DNA of 39,450 bases from a virus: positions 1 to 39,450 of the IMG/VR virus record IMGVR_UViG_3300027749_000236; one strand, 5' to 3'. Below are positions 7,623 through 14,713 of the stretch, piece by piece. Numbering within the stretch: position 1 is the first letter of the stretch; every line of letters begins with the position of its first letter. Below the pieces are notes generated by a model. The model made no database searches and had not been told where the DNA came from. It saw only the letters and a program-made list of their open reading frames with translations. The translations under genes were made by a program, and so were the position numbers.

Positions 7623-7919
7623 CGGTTTAACCGTAAGTTGGCGTGGGCTACCGTAAGTGACAACCTACTGAAAACACTAACAAAAAGAGTTCAACTTACG
7701 GTTCTTATGGTTCTAACGCTACATGATAGTATATTAGAGAAAAACTTTTACACTTTATGAACCTGATGGAGTGTAAAAGATTTCTCTTCTATTCTATTTC
7801 TAAAACCGTAAGTAAGTGTAAGTACCGTTAGTAGATTGATTATAAAGGGTTATTCGTTAACGGTTTGACTTACGGTCGGTTTTTAGACCGTTAGGTCTAT
7901 GAAATCATTGAGGTTTTTC
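7623..7919. other. Candidate replication origin: AT-rich iteron cluster
   Basis: No gene is seen in this 297-base, clearly AT-rich segment. It contains five exact copies of ACCGTAAGT: 7630-7638, 7650-7658 and 7805-7813 on the + strand, and 7694-7702 and 7868-7876 on the - strand. Near copies lie at 7824-7832 (ACCGTTAGT) and 7887-7895. AACGGTTT flanks the cluster at 7621-7628 and 7859-7866. A long inverted repeat lies at the centre. Iterons, AT-richness and a hairpin directly after the primase-helicase gene are the usual make-up of a phage origin. The function is inferred. Confidence 0.6.
7736..7787. repeat. Long inverted repeat inside the iteron cluster
   Basis: CTTTTACACT (7745-7754) pairs perfectly with AGTGTAAAAG (7770-7779) around a 15-base loop. 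The pairing extends outward through AGAGAAA (7736-7742) and TTTCTCT (7781-7787) with a small internal mismatch. That gives a stem of about 17 pairs. It could be a hairpin for initiation, a binding site for a dimeric protein, or a weak terminator, as pyrimidine-rich sequence follows. Confidence 0.7.
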
Positions 7920-8063
7920 ATGAAACGTAACTGGACGTACCGAAAACACGGTCGGTGGGGTGATTTTGAGATTTTGGACACACAGGGCTGGGTGGTCTGT
8001 GTGGTAGGCAATGAAGGAACAGCCAAGCTGATCTGTGACGCAATCAATGGGATGACGCCATGA
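7920..8063 (+). CDS. Small hypothetical protein
   Basis: A 47-residue frame starts at ATG 7920 just after the candidate origin and ends in an ATGA overlap with the next gene. It has basic, aromatic-rich residues at the start (MKRNWTYRKHGRWGDFEI), then a WVVCVVGNEGTAKLICDAIN segment that could be a small beta-beta-alpha unit. No family is recognised. The overlap and position support it. Confidence 0.5.
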   Translation: MKRNWTYRKHGRWGDFEILDTQGWVVCVVGNEGTAKLICDAINGMTP

Positions 8064-8224
8064 ACATCGAAAAGATCGAACACGAACTCACACAGGCTCA
8101 GTTTGCGTTGAAGCGGGCGCATGAGCGTTACGCCTACGTCCAAGGGGAGTATTTCGCGGCTAGGGAGGCCGTCGAAAAATTATCTTCGCAATTAGTCGAA
8201 GAATTACGGGAGAATTACAAATAG
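8060..8224 (+). CDS. Small coiled-coil protein
   Basis: This 54-residue protein starts in the ATGA overlap and is almost wholly helical (NIEKIEHELTQAQFALKRAHE onward), with heptad-like leucine and alanine spacing. No family is recognised. It ends before a short intergenic region with a possible promoter. Confidence 0.5.
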   Translation: MNIEKIEHELTQAQFALKRAHERYAYVQGEYFAAREAVEKLSSQLVEELRENYK

Positions 8225-8233
8225 GGTGTTGCG

Positions 8234-8239
8234 TATAAT
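8234..8239 (+). promoter_or_regulatory. Possible -10 element TATAAT
   Basis: An exact TATAAT lies in the 69-base gap before the 8294 gene, with TGCG just upstream that could act as a near-extended -10. No convincing -35 is seen 16-18 bases upstream. It may drive the last group of early genes. Confidence 0.3.
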
Positions 8240-8279
8240 GATTTTACATGTTTATTGTGTGGAATAGACAGTCACACGA

Positions 8280-8297
8280 ACGGAGAGACCCACATGA
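8280..8297 (+). repeat. 18-bp translation-start repeat, copy 1
   Basis: ACGGAGAGACCCACATGA covers the ribosome site (GGAGAG) and ATG of the 8294 gene. It is repeated exactly at 8500-8517 over the start of the next gene. A shared origin or a recombined leader is likely. Confidence 0.8.
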
Positions 8298-8485
8298 AAG
8301 ACCTATTTTTCGCACGCATCGACGCCGACACAGACCTTACGGCTCACTTCAGAACCATGCCTAATGGCGATAGTGATTTTGATTTCATCGCCATCAGTAC
8401 CGGTGAGAATTCTATTGCCATCACGCCAACCCAATTGCGTGATTTGGTTGCCGCAATGGATCGCAAATATGGTGACGTGAAATAA
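8294..8485 (+). CDS. Small acidic hypothetical protein
   Basis: This 63-residue protein starts at ATG 8294, seven bases after GGAGAG. The upstream in-frame start at 8255 lacks a ribosome site. The protein is acidic in the middle (ADTDLTAHFRTMPNGDSDFDF) and ends with a helix QLRDLVAAMDRKYGD. No family is recognised. Its leader is duplicated in front of the following gene, which suggests the two were organised by the same event. Confidence 0.58.
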   Translation: MKDLFFARIDADTDLTAHFRTMPNGDSDFDFIAISTGENSIAITPTQLRDLVAAMDRKYGDVK

Positions 8486-8499
8486 TCCCCACTAACCCC

Positions 8500-8517
8500 A
8501 CGGAGAGACCCACATGA
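8500..8517 (+). repeat. 18-bp translation-start repeat, copy 2
   Basis: Exact second copy of the 18-base leader found at 8280-8297, here over the ribosome site and ATG of the 8514 gene. The coding sequences downstream are not similar, so only the leader is shared. Confidence 0.8.
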
Positions 8518-8708
8518 CCACCGCAGATCAGATCACCATAAAGTTCCTTCCGGATCGCAATTTTGTTCGCGGCTATCCTAAGAACCCCGCCACTCGTGTG
8601 GCCTACTCCGATGACGGTCGTTACTGGGAGGCGTTCGCGGACGAGCACAAGTTCGATGAAGACTTCATTAATGACGCGGTTGTATTTTTCAATCGCACCA
8701 CTGTTTGA
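8514..8708 (+). CDS. Small hypothetical protein
   Basis: This 64-residue protein (TADQITIKFLPDRNFVRGYP onward) looks like a mostly beta fold ending in an acidic helix and FFNRTTV. Its ribosome site is the duplicated leader. There are no membrane segments or recognised motifs. A short GC hairpin lies just downstream. Confidence 0.58.
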   Translation: MTTADQITIKFLPDRNFVRGYPKNPATRVAYSDDGRYWEAFADEHKFDEDFINDAVVFFNRTTV

Positions 8709-8718
8709 TTTTAACGGA

Positions 8719-8732
8719 GGGGCTTCGGCCCC
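8719..8732 (+). terminator. Short GC hairpin with TTCG loop
   Basis: GGGGC, TTCG loop, GCCCC forms a very stable small hairpin between two genes. No run of T follows, so it is a weak terminator at best. It may instead protect mRNA or moderate transcription into the 8754 gene. Confidence 0.4.
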
Positions 8733-8753
8733 CACCAACATCAAAGGGACTAC

Positions 8754-9035
8754 ATGACCAAACTAACCATTCTACAAATTCGCGAACGGCTCTTTGAACT
8801 GGCTTTGGTTCACAGTGACCCAGAACTGGCCGATCTGGCACGGGCCACTTATCGCCGCACCTACACTCGCGCTCCGACAACCCGTAAGGGATTGGACAGC
8901 GAGACTAAAACCAACATCCGTAATTTTGTGATGAGAAACCCTAATATGGCTTTTCAGGACGTTGCAAATAAATTTGGTGTTAACCCCGGTCGTGTTAGCG
9001 AAGCGGTTCATGGATATAGGGGAGACGACCAATGA
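8754..9035 (+). CDS. Small HTH-like phage protein
   Basis: This 93-residue protein starts with AAAGGGA upstream of its ATG. Residues 60-90 (IRNFVMRNPNMAFQDVANKF, then GVNPGRVSEAVHG) look like a helix-turn-helix of the kind seen in small phage regulators: a helix, a turn around GVNPGRV, then the recognition helix. The N-terminal half contains LADLARATYRRTYTRAP. It may act in late gene control, because it lies just before the switch to late genes. It overlaps the next gene by ATGA. Confidence 0.6.
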   Translation: MTKLTILQIRERLFELALVHSDPELADLARATYRRTYTRAPTTRKGLDSETKTNIRNFVMRNPNMAFQDVANKFGVNPGRVSEAVHGYRGDDQ

Positions 9036-9166
9036 ACGATCACCAAGAAATTTGTTTCACCGATTTGCTTAAAAGCGTTACTATTGGCTCAGTGGTTCGT
9101 ATGGCTGTAGAAGCCATTGTTGTATTCGGGTTCTTCTGGACCCTTTTTAGGCTAATTGGCGTTTGA
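9032..9166 (+). CDS. Small single-span membrane protein
   Basis: This 44-residue frame starts in the ATGA overlap with GGGGAG upstream. Its second half is a single hydrophobic helix (MAVEAIVVFGFFWTLFRLIGV). No family is recognised. The stop overlaps the upstream region of the gpZ-like gene, so it may couple translation. It is too far from the lysis genes to call it a holin with confidence. Confidence 0.5.
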   Translation: MNDHQEICFTDLLKSVTIGSVVRMAVEAIVVFGFFWTLFRLIGV

Positions 9167-9173
9167 GGGTTCA

Positions 9174-9920
9174 ATGCTGACGTTTCGTGTTACCGACGAT
9201 GTGATTAGGGTCACGAAATCATTAAGCGCCCTTGGATCGCGCCACATCCCGCGATCCACCTATATCGCGCTCACCAAGTCAGCAAAGCAGGGCAAGGACG
9301 ATGTGGTTGCGTCCATGCCCAAGGTGTTCGACCGACCCACGCGCTACACCCTAAACAGCTTGTTTGTCAGGGCAGCGACCAAGGAAACCAAGGCCGCTGA
9401 AGTGATGATTAAGGACTTCGCGTCCAAGGGCACACCAGCAATCAAGTTCCTAGCGCCTGAGATATACGGCGGTGAACGTCGCCTGAAGCGGTATGAGCGG
9501 GCACTACAGGCCGCTGGTGTCCTGCCTCATGGGATGTATGCCATACCAACAAAGGCGGCACCCACGGACGCCTATGGCAACGTACCTGCTCGCATCTTCA
9601 CGCAAATCCTATCAGCGTTGAGATCGTCAAGTGATCCATACCAGAACCGCACAGCAGCCAGCGCAAAGCGAGCGCGAGGGCGTCAGGCCCAGTGGTTCGC
9701 TGTTACTAAGCGGGAAGGTGGACTGAAGCCGGGGATATATCAACGTTTCGGGTTCGCGCATGGCAGCGCGGTCAAGCCCATATTCATATTCACGCACAAG
9801 GTGCCCACCTATCGCCAGCGCCTACCGTTTTTCAAAACCGTCGAGGCCACGGTGTCGCGCACCTTCGCTGCCTACTTCGATCAGGCATTGAGCGAGGCTC
9901 TGGCTAAGTGGGGCGAGTGA
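9174..9920 (+). CDS. Putative minor tail protein Z-like (tail completion) protein
   Basis: This 248-residue basic protein has the general shape of lambda gpZ-type proteins: an N-terminal helical ALTKSAKQGKDDVVASMP stretch, a central lysine/arginine-rich region, and a C-terminal helix with TFAAYFDQALSEALAKWGE. ATG 9174 with GAGGG upstream is preferred over TTG 9156. No gpZ equivalent is seen at the lambda position between FII and U, so this could be Z moved upstream of the terminase genes. The similarity is weak and the call is an inference. It is followed by the cos/late control region. Confidence 0.45.
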   Translation: MLTFRVTDDVIRVTKSLSALGSRHIPRSTYIALTKSAKQGKDDVVASMPKVFDRPTRYTLNSLFVRAATKETKAAEVMIKDFASKGTPAIKFLAPEIYGGERRLKRYERALQAAGVLPHGMYAIPTKAAPTDAYGNVPARIFTQILSALRSSSDPYQNRTAASAKRARGRQAQWFAVTKREGGLKPGIYQRFGFAHGSAVKPIFIFTHKVPTYRQRLPFFKTVEATVSRTFAAYFDQALSEALAKWGE

Positions 9921-9932
9921 CATATATGTCAC
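9917..9932. repeat. Perfect 16-bp palindrome
   Basis: GTGACATATATGTCAC reads the same on both strands and overlaps the stop of the preceding gene. It has the symmetry of an operator for a dimeric protein. It could serve late control or DNA packaging. Confidence 0.8.
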
Positions 9933-10106
9933 AGTCCTGCCCACCCCCACCCCCTTTAGGTACCTTTTGGGCCACCCCCCGTCGCGGGTAATTCGAACCC
10001 CGGTGACGCGCTAGTGCTAGACTATCGGGTTGCTTGGTGTATAGATTTTAATCGCATAAATAGCGGTCAATAAAGACCAAAGAAATGACAGTTCTACAGG
10101 GACAAT
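9921..10106. promoter_or_regulatory. Noncoding region before terminase; likely cos and/or late promoter
   Basis: The 186 bases directly before terS hold no gene. They contain closely spaced C-tracts (9950-9986), a GGTACC, an imperfect dyad (CGTCGCGGG at 9980-9988 facing CCCCGGTGACG at 9998-10008), and AT-rich sequence from about 10035. Lambda-type terminases recognise a cos site placed just upstream of terS, so cos is expected here. The exact nicking site cannot be read off. Confidence 0.5.
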
Positions 10107-10661
10107 ATGACGGAAAAGAATGTAAGTAGGCCCGCATACGCAAGGCTTAGAAACTTATCTACTCAAGCTGTTGACCTTGCTGTTAAGTCTGGCCGAATTG
10201 CCGGTGCCGTAGACGAAAATGGTAAGCTAAATATTGCCTTGGCCGACGAACTATGGGCCAAAAATACACATCCCGGTCGTGGTGAAAACGCACATTCTGC
10301 CAACCGCAAAAAGCCACGCCCAGCGGATGCCGACGAAAAGATATTGGTAGCTGCGGCCAAGATCGGTTTAACGGCTGATGAAATTCCTTCATTAATGGAA
10401 AGCAAAACGCTGGAAGCCGCATACAAGGCGAAGCTGGCGAAGATCGAATATGAAGAAAAATCAAAAATTCTGGTCGAAGCGGAAGCCGTCAAAAAAGAGG
10501 CGTTTAGAGTTGCCCGAATTACGCGGGACGCCATGCTTGCGATCCCTGATCGGCTCGCTGCTGAACTAGCCGGTATGACTGAACCGTTTGTAATCCACGC
10601 GAAGATGATGGCGGAAATTCGAACTGCCATTGCAGAGGTGGTCAAGGGTATTGGCGAATGA
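10107..10661 (+). CDS. terS: Terminase small subunit (lambda Nu1-like)
   Basis: This 184-residue protein has an N-terminal segment resembling a winged HTH (PAYARLRNLSTQAVDLAVKSGRI), a basic linker, and a helical half. The helical half contains the typical KIEYEEKSKILVEAEAVKKE and AIPDRLAAELAG patterns of Nu1-like small terminases. It would bind cos just upstream and recruit the large subunit. AGGGA precedes the ATG. It overlaps terL by four bases. Confidence 0.86.
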   Translation: MTEKNVSRPAYARLRNLSTQAVDLAVKSGRIAGAVDENGKLNIALADELWAKNTHPGRGENAHSANRKKPRPADADEKILVAAAKIGLTADEIPSLMESKTLEAAYKAKLAKIEYEEKSKILVEAEAVKKEAFRVARITRDAMLAIPDRLAAELAGMTEPFVIHAKMMAEIRTAIAEVVKGIGE

Positions 10662-12535
10662 CTGCCGTTTACAGCCGCGCCTTTGTCTCTGGTATCACGC
10701 CTGACCCTGACCTCACCGTCAGCCAGTGGGCGGATGAATACCGGATGCTGTCACAAAAGGCATCTGCCGAACCGGGGCGCTGGCGGACTGATCGGACACC
10801 ATACCTTCGGGATATCCTAGACGAACTGTCACCGTCCAGCCCAACCCAGCGTGTCGTGTTCATGGCTGGCGCACAGGTCGGCAAGACCGAAACCGGGAAT
10901 AACTGGCTGGGCTATATCATCCACATGGCCCCCGGCCCCGTGATGCTGGTTCAGCCGACCGTGGACACCGCCAAGCGCCTATCTAAACAGCGCATCGCAC
11001 CCATGATTGACGAAACCCCGGTCTTGCGCGAGCGGATCGCGGACAGCCGCGCCCGTGACAGTTCGAACACCATGATGGTGAAAGAGTTCAGCGGCGGTGT
11101 GATGATCATCACGGGTGCCAACAGCGCCGTGGGTCTGCGGTCGATGCCTGTGCGGTATTTGTTCCTAGACGAAATCGACGGCTACCCGTCCGACATTGAA
11201 GGCGAAGGTGATCCGGTGTCGCTGGCCGAACGACGGACCACGACATTTGCCCGCCGCAAGGTGTTCATGTGTTCGACGCCTACCGTTAAGGAAACCAGCC
11301 GGATCGAACGCGAATATCTGGCGTCCGACCAGCGGCGGTTCTTCGTGCCGTGCCCGCATTGCGATGAACCGCAGTGGCTGAAATGGAAACAGATCAGGTG
11401 GGATGAGGGAGATGCCAGCACGACCCATTACGTCTGCGAACACAACGGCTGTGTGATCTTTGAACACCAGAAAACCGAAATGATGGCTAAGGGCCGGTGG
11501 CAACCCACGGCCACGGGCGACGGGCGGACGGCGGGGTTCCACCTGTCGTCGCTGTACAGCCCGCTGGGCTGGAAATCATGGTCTGAGATCGTGGACGAAT
11601 TTATGAAGGCGAAGGGCGATCCGCCTTTGCTGAAAACGTGGGTTAACACGATCCTTGGGGAGACGTGGGAAGACGAAGCCGCTGCAAAGATCGGCGCGGG
11701 TGAACTGATCGACCGTGTGGAGTTCTACACGGGCGGTGTAGCGCCTGATGGTGTTCTGGCGATCACTGCCGGGATTGACACACAGGACGACCGCCTAGAG
11801 GTCACGCTGATTGGCTGGGGCCGCGACGAAGAAAGCTGGGTGATTGATCATCAGGCGATCTATGGCGACCCAGCCCGCCCCGAAATCTGGTCGCAGTTGG
11901 CCGACGTGCTGAAGCGTCCCGTCGAACATGAGATTTACGAACCGTTGCCGATTAGCGCCGCCTGTATCGACAGCGGTGGTCACTTTACCCATGAGGTTTA
12001 CGCCTTCGCTCGCGAACATCGCGCCTTGAACGTGATGGCGGTCAAAGGCCAGTCCCAGAAAAACAAGCCGATCATTGGACGACCGACCAAGGTGGACCTG
12101 AACCTGAAGCGCCAGACCCTGAAGAACGGCGCGGAAGTTTGGCCTATTGGCACAGATACGGCTAAGTCTACGATCTACAGCCGGTTGAAACTGATGGAGG
12201 CCGGGGCGGGGTTTATTCACTTCCACGCCAATTTACCGCCCAATTATTTCGACCAGTTGACGGCTGAACGATTGGTCACGCGATATTCAAAGGGTTTCCC
12301 TACGCGGACGTGGGAAAAGAAAACTGGCGCACGAAATGAGGCACTGGATACGTTCGTGTATGGTCTAGCGGCCATGCAGTCGCTGTACATGCGATTTAAC
12401 CGGCGGTCGATCTGGGAACAATTTGAACGGCGCTCGACCCCGCGCAAGAAAAACCACGAAGAAACCGAAGTATTGCAAAAACCGGCCCGTCAGGGTAGGG
12501 TGCGTAGGCCGTCTTCATTTGTGACGAATTGGTAG
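10658..12535 (+). CDS. terL: Terminase large subunit, lambda gpA family
   Basis: This 625-residue protein is a clear gpA-type large terminase. The N-terminal ATPase has a Walker A-like GAQVGKTE near residue 70 and Walker B FLDEIDGYP near residue 170. CPHC and a later cysteine pair resemble the gpA zinc-binding stretch. The C-terminal nuclease region holds ITAGIDTQDDRLE and CIDSGGHFTHEVY, acidic motifs of the RNase H-like fold. By family it cuts concatemers at cos and pumps DNA into the prohead through the portal. It is coupled to terS by an ATGA overlap. Confidence 0.95.
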   Translation: MTAVYSRAFVSGITPDPDLTVSQWADEYRMLSQKASAEPGRWRTDRTPYLRDILDELSPSSPTQRVVFMAGAQVGKTETGNNWLGYIIHMAPGPVMLVQPTVDTAKRLSKQRIAPMIDETPVLRERIADSRARDSSNTMMVKEFSGGVMIITGANSAVGLRSMPVRYLFLDEIDGYPSDIEGEGDPVSLAERRTTTFARRKVFMCSTPTVKETSRIEREYLASDQRRFFVPCPHCDEPQWLKWKQIRWDEGDASTTHYVCEHNGCVIFEHQKTEMMAKGRWQPTATGDGRTAGFHLSSLYSPLGWKSWSEIVDEFMKAKGDPPLLKTWVNTILGETWEDEAAAKIGAGELIDRVEFYTGGVAPDGVLAITAGIDTQDDRLEVTLIGWGRDEESWVIDHQAIYGDPARPEIWSQLADVLKRPVEHEIYEPLPISAACIDSGGHFTHEVYAFAREHRALNVMAVKGQSQKNKPIIGRPTKVDLNLKRQTLKNGAEVWPIGTDTAKSTIYSRLKLMEAGAGFIHFHANLPPNYFDQLTAERLVTRYSKGFPTRTWEKKTGARNEALDTFVYGLAAMQSLYMRFNRRSIWEQFERRSTPRKKNHEETEVLQKPARQGRVRRPSSFVTNW

Positions 12536-12541
12536 CGCAAC

Positions 12542-13120
12542 TTGAAAATTCCATCAGTTATAATTCAGGGCGACAGCGTTACTTGGCGGGATGTTGCGGG
12601 ACGCGACAACCTTGGCAATATGATTTCGTCAGATGGCTGGGCGCTGAATTGGTATTTCAGCGGTCCAACGATCTTGACCGTTGCCAGCACCGCATATCAG
12701 ACGGGGTGGGAAACATCCTTAACGTCTGCTCAGACGGCAGGGTTTACTGCCGTATCCAGCGGCACCAATACCCCTAATTATTACTGGCAAGCTACGGCTA
12801 CCAAGGGTTCTGAAAAGGTCACGCTGGGCACCGGCCAGATCACGATCAGTCGGAACTTGGCGACAGCTTCCGCCGGTTTTGATGGCCGAACCCAAGCCGA
12901 AATTGACCTTGCAGCCGTTCAGGCCGCGATCCGGTCACGGATTTCTGGCGGCGTTGTTGCTGAATATTCCATCGGAACCCGAAGGCTGCGTAATGAGCCG
13001 GTGACTGAACTGCTGGCGCTGGAAAGCCGCCTGAAACTGATTATCGCAAAAGAACGGCAAGCCCAATCTATCGCCAATGGCCTTGGCGATCCCAGAAACA
13101 CGTTCGTAAGGTTTTCCTGA
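12542..13120 (+). CDS. gpW-like head-tail joining protein with N-terminal beta domain
   Basis: This 192-residue protein starts at TTG six bases after the terL stop. Residues 1-110 look like a beta-rich Ig-like domain (GDSVTWRD, then YYWQATATKGSEKVTLGTG). Residues 120-192 resemble gpW: helix AEIDLAAVQAAIRSRISGG, strands VAEYSIGTRRLRNEPV, helix ELLALESRLKLIIAKERQAQ, and the tail GLGDPRNTFVRF. gpW closes the head after packaging and sits next to the portal, matching its place before the portal gene. Similar two-part proteins occur at this position in other phages. The TTG start is uncertain because the ribosome site is weak. Confidence 0.68.
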   Translation: MKIPSVIIQGDSVTWRDVAGRDNLGNMISSDGWALNWYFSGPTILTVASTAYQTGWETSLTSAQTAGFTAVSSGTNTPNYYWQATATKGSEKVTLGTGQITISRNLATASAGFDGRTQAEIDLAAVQAAIRSRISGGVVAEYSIGTRRLRNEPVTELLALESRLKLIIAKERQAQSIANGLGDPRNTFVRFS

Positions 13121-14661
13121 TGTGGCCGTTCCCAAGTAAGCCTAAACCGGCCCCGGCAAAGCGCCAATATACCGGCGCACAGGGCGGAAGGCTCTTGTCC
13201 GACTGGGTGGCTTCTTCCACGTCACAGGATGCCGAAACCCGCATGGCTTTGCGGCCACTTCGGAACCGCGCCCGCGATCTTGGCCGAAATAATGATTACG
13301 TCGTTAACGCGCTGCGGACGATCCAGAACAATGTGGTCGGGCAGGGCGTAAAGCTGCAAGCGCAAGTTACGCGCCCGCGTGGTCCCGGTGCCGGTAAAAT
13401 GGATGCCGTCGCCAATTCCGCGATTGAAACGGCTTGGCGTAAATGGTCCCGTGCCGATAGCTGTCACACTGCCGGTGTGATGTGTTTTTCGGAAATTGAG
13501 CGGGTTTTGATCCGTTCGGTTGCGGAAAGCGGCGAAGTTTTCGTTCGCATGGTTCGTCAATCGTTTGGCCGGTCGCCCGTGCCGTTAGCACTGGAAGTGA
13601 TCGAAGCCGACTATCTGGACGAAAATTATAACGGCACCCACGACAACGGAAACCAAATCCGTATGGGCGTCGAAGTCGATAAGTGGTATCGGCCCGTGGC
13701 GTATTGGTTTTTTCAGAACCATCCCGGCGATTATCAATACAATCAGGCTGGCGGCATCCGCCCACGCACTCGCGTTCCTGCGTCTGAAATCATCCACCTG
13801 TTCCGATCTGACCGCCCCGGCCAGACACGCGGCTTGCCTTGGTTCTCATCCGCCATGACGCGGTTGCGGCACATGACGGGCTACGAAGAGGCCGAAGTGA
13901 TCGCGGCCCGTGCGTCTGCGTGTCAGATGGGTTTCATCACTACGCCAGACCCTGAGTTTGAGGGAGAAGGTGTCGTTGATAATGAGCGGGTTTCAGCGTT
14001 TGAGCCGGGAAAAATCAGCACTCTAGCCCCCGGCGAAAGTTTCACGTCGTTTAATCCAAGCCGCCCGTCCGGTCTGCTTGATCCGTTCATGCGGTACATG
14101 CTGCGGGGCGTGGCCGCTGGCGTTGGCGTGTCCTATGAGGCGCTGTCGCGGGATTATTCGCAGTCGAACTATTCATCGTCACGCCTAGCTCTGCTGGACG
14201 ACCGCGACACATGGCGGGCGTTGCAAAGCTGGATGATCGACAGTTTCCATCAGCGGGTGATGGAGGCGTTCTTAGAAATGGCGTCCCTGTCAAACACGCT
14301 GAACCTTCCCGGCTATGAGATGGACCGCGACCGTTACGAAAACGTCCGGTGGATACCTCGCGGCTGGGCATGGATCGACCCTGCCAAGGAAATCGCGGCC
14401 TACAAGACCGCTGTTCGCAGCGGTTTCATGACGCTGACCGACGTGGTGGCTCAGAACGGTGGTGACTTCGAAGAACTGGCCTACGCCCGCGCCCGTGAAA
14501 ACGATCTGTGCGATCAGCTTGACCTAGTGTTCGACACCGACCCTGAACTGGTAACGGAGCAGGGCCAAGCCCAGCCCGCGCCGGTTGAGGAAGACCCAGA
14601 GATGCCTGAAGACACCACATCTAGTGGGTCGGCTAATACAGAGGCACAAGATGTTGCGTAA
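13120..14661 (+). CDS. Portal protein, lambda gpB family
   Basis: This 513-residue protein matches lambda-type portals. It has the N-terminal RPLRNRARDLGRNNDYVVNAL helix, then NNVVGQGVKLQAQ, the EVIEADYLDENYNG segment, the HLFRSDRPGQTRGLPWFSSA loop, and a helical C-terminus. By family it forms the dodecameric ring at one capsid vertex and is the channel for DNA entry and exit. Its acidic, proline-rich tail is likely disordered. It begins in a one-base overlap (TGATG) with the W-like gene. Confidence 0.94.
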   Translation: MWPFPSKPKPAPAKRQYTGAQGGRLLSDWVASSTSQDAETRMALRPLRNRARDLGRNNDYVVNALRTIQNNVVGQGVKLQAQVTRPRGPGAGKMDAVANSAIETAWRKWSRADSCHTAGVMCFSEIERVLIRSVAESGEVFVRMVRQSFGRSPVPLALEVIEADYLDENYNGTHDNGNQIRMGVEVDKWYRPVAYWFFQNHPGDYQYNQAGGIRPRTRVPASEIIHLFRSDRPGQTRGLPWFSSAMTRLRHMTGYEEAEVIAARASACQMGFITTPDPEFEGEGVVDNERVSAFEPGKISTLAPGESFTSFNPSRPSGLLDPFMRYMLRGVAAGVGVSYEALSRDYSQSNYSSSRLALLDDRDTWRALQSWMIDSFHQRVMEAFLEMASLSNTLNLPGYEMDRDRYENVRWIPRGWAWIDPAKEIAAYKTAVRSGFMTLTDVVAQNGGDFEELAYARARENDLCDQLDLVFDTDPELVTEQGQAQPAPVEEDPEMPEDTTSSGSANTEAQDVA

Positions 14662-14713
14662 TTCACGCAATCTGGCATAATGCGTCCATCGGTTTTTAAT
14701 AGGTGTCTATTTA

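Noticed and set aside
9978-10010. ATTCGAACC at 9991-9999, resembling a tRNA T-loop on the minus strand
   Set aside because: Flanking bases do not give a T-stem of five pairs or a cloverleaf, and no CCA or acceptor stem is seen. It is more likely part of the cos region.
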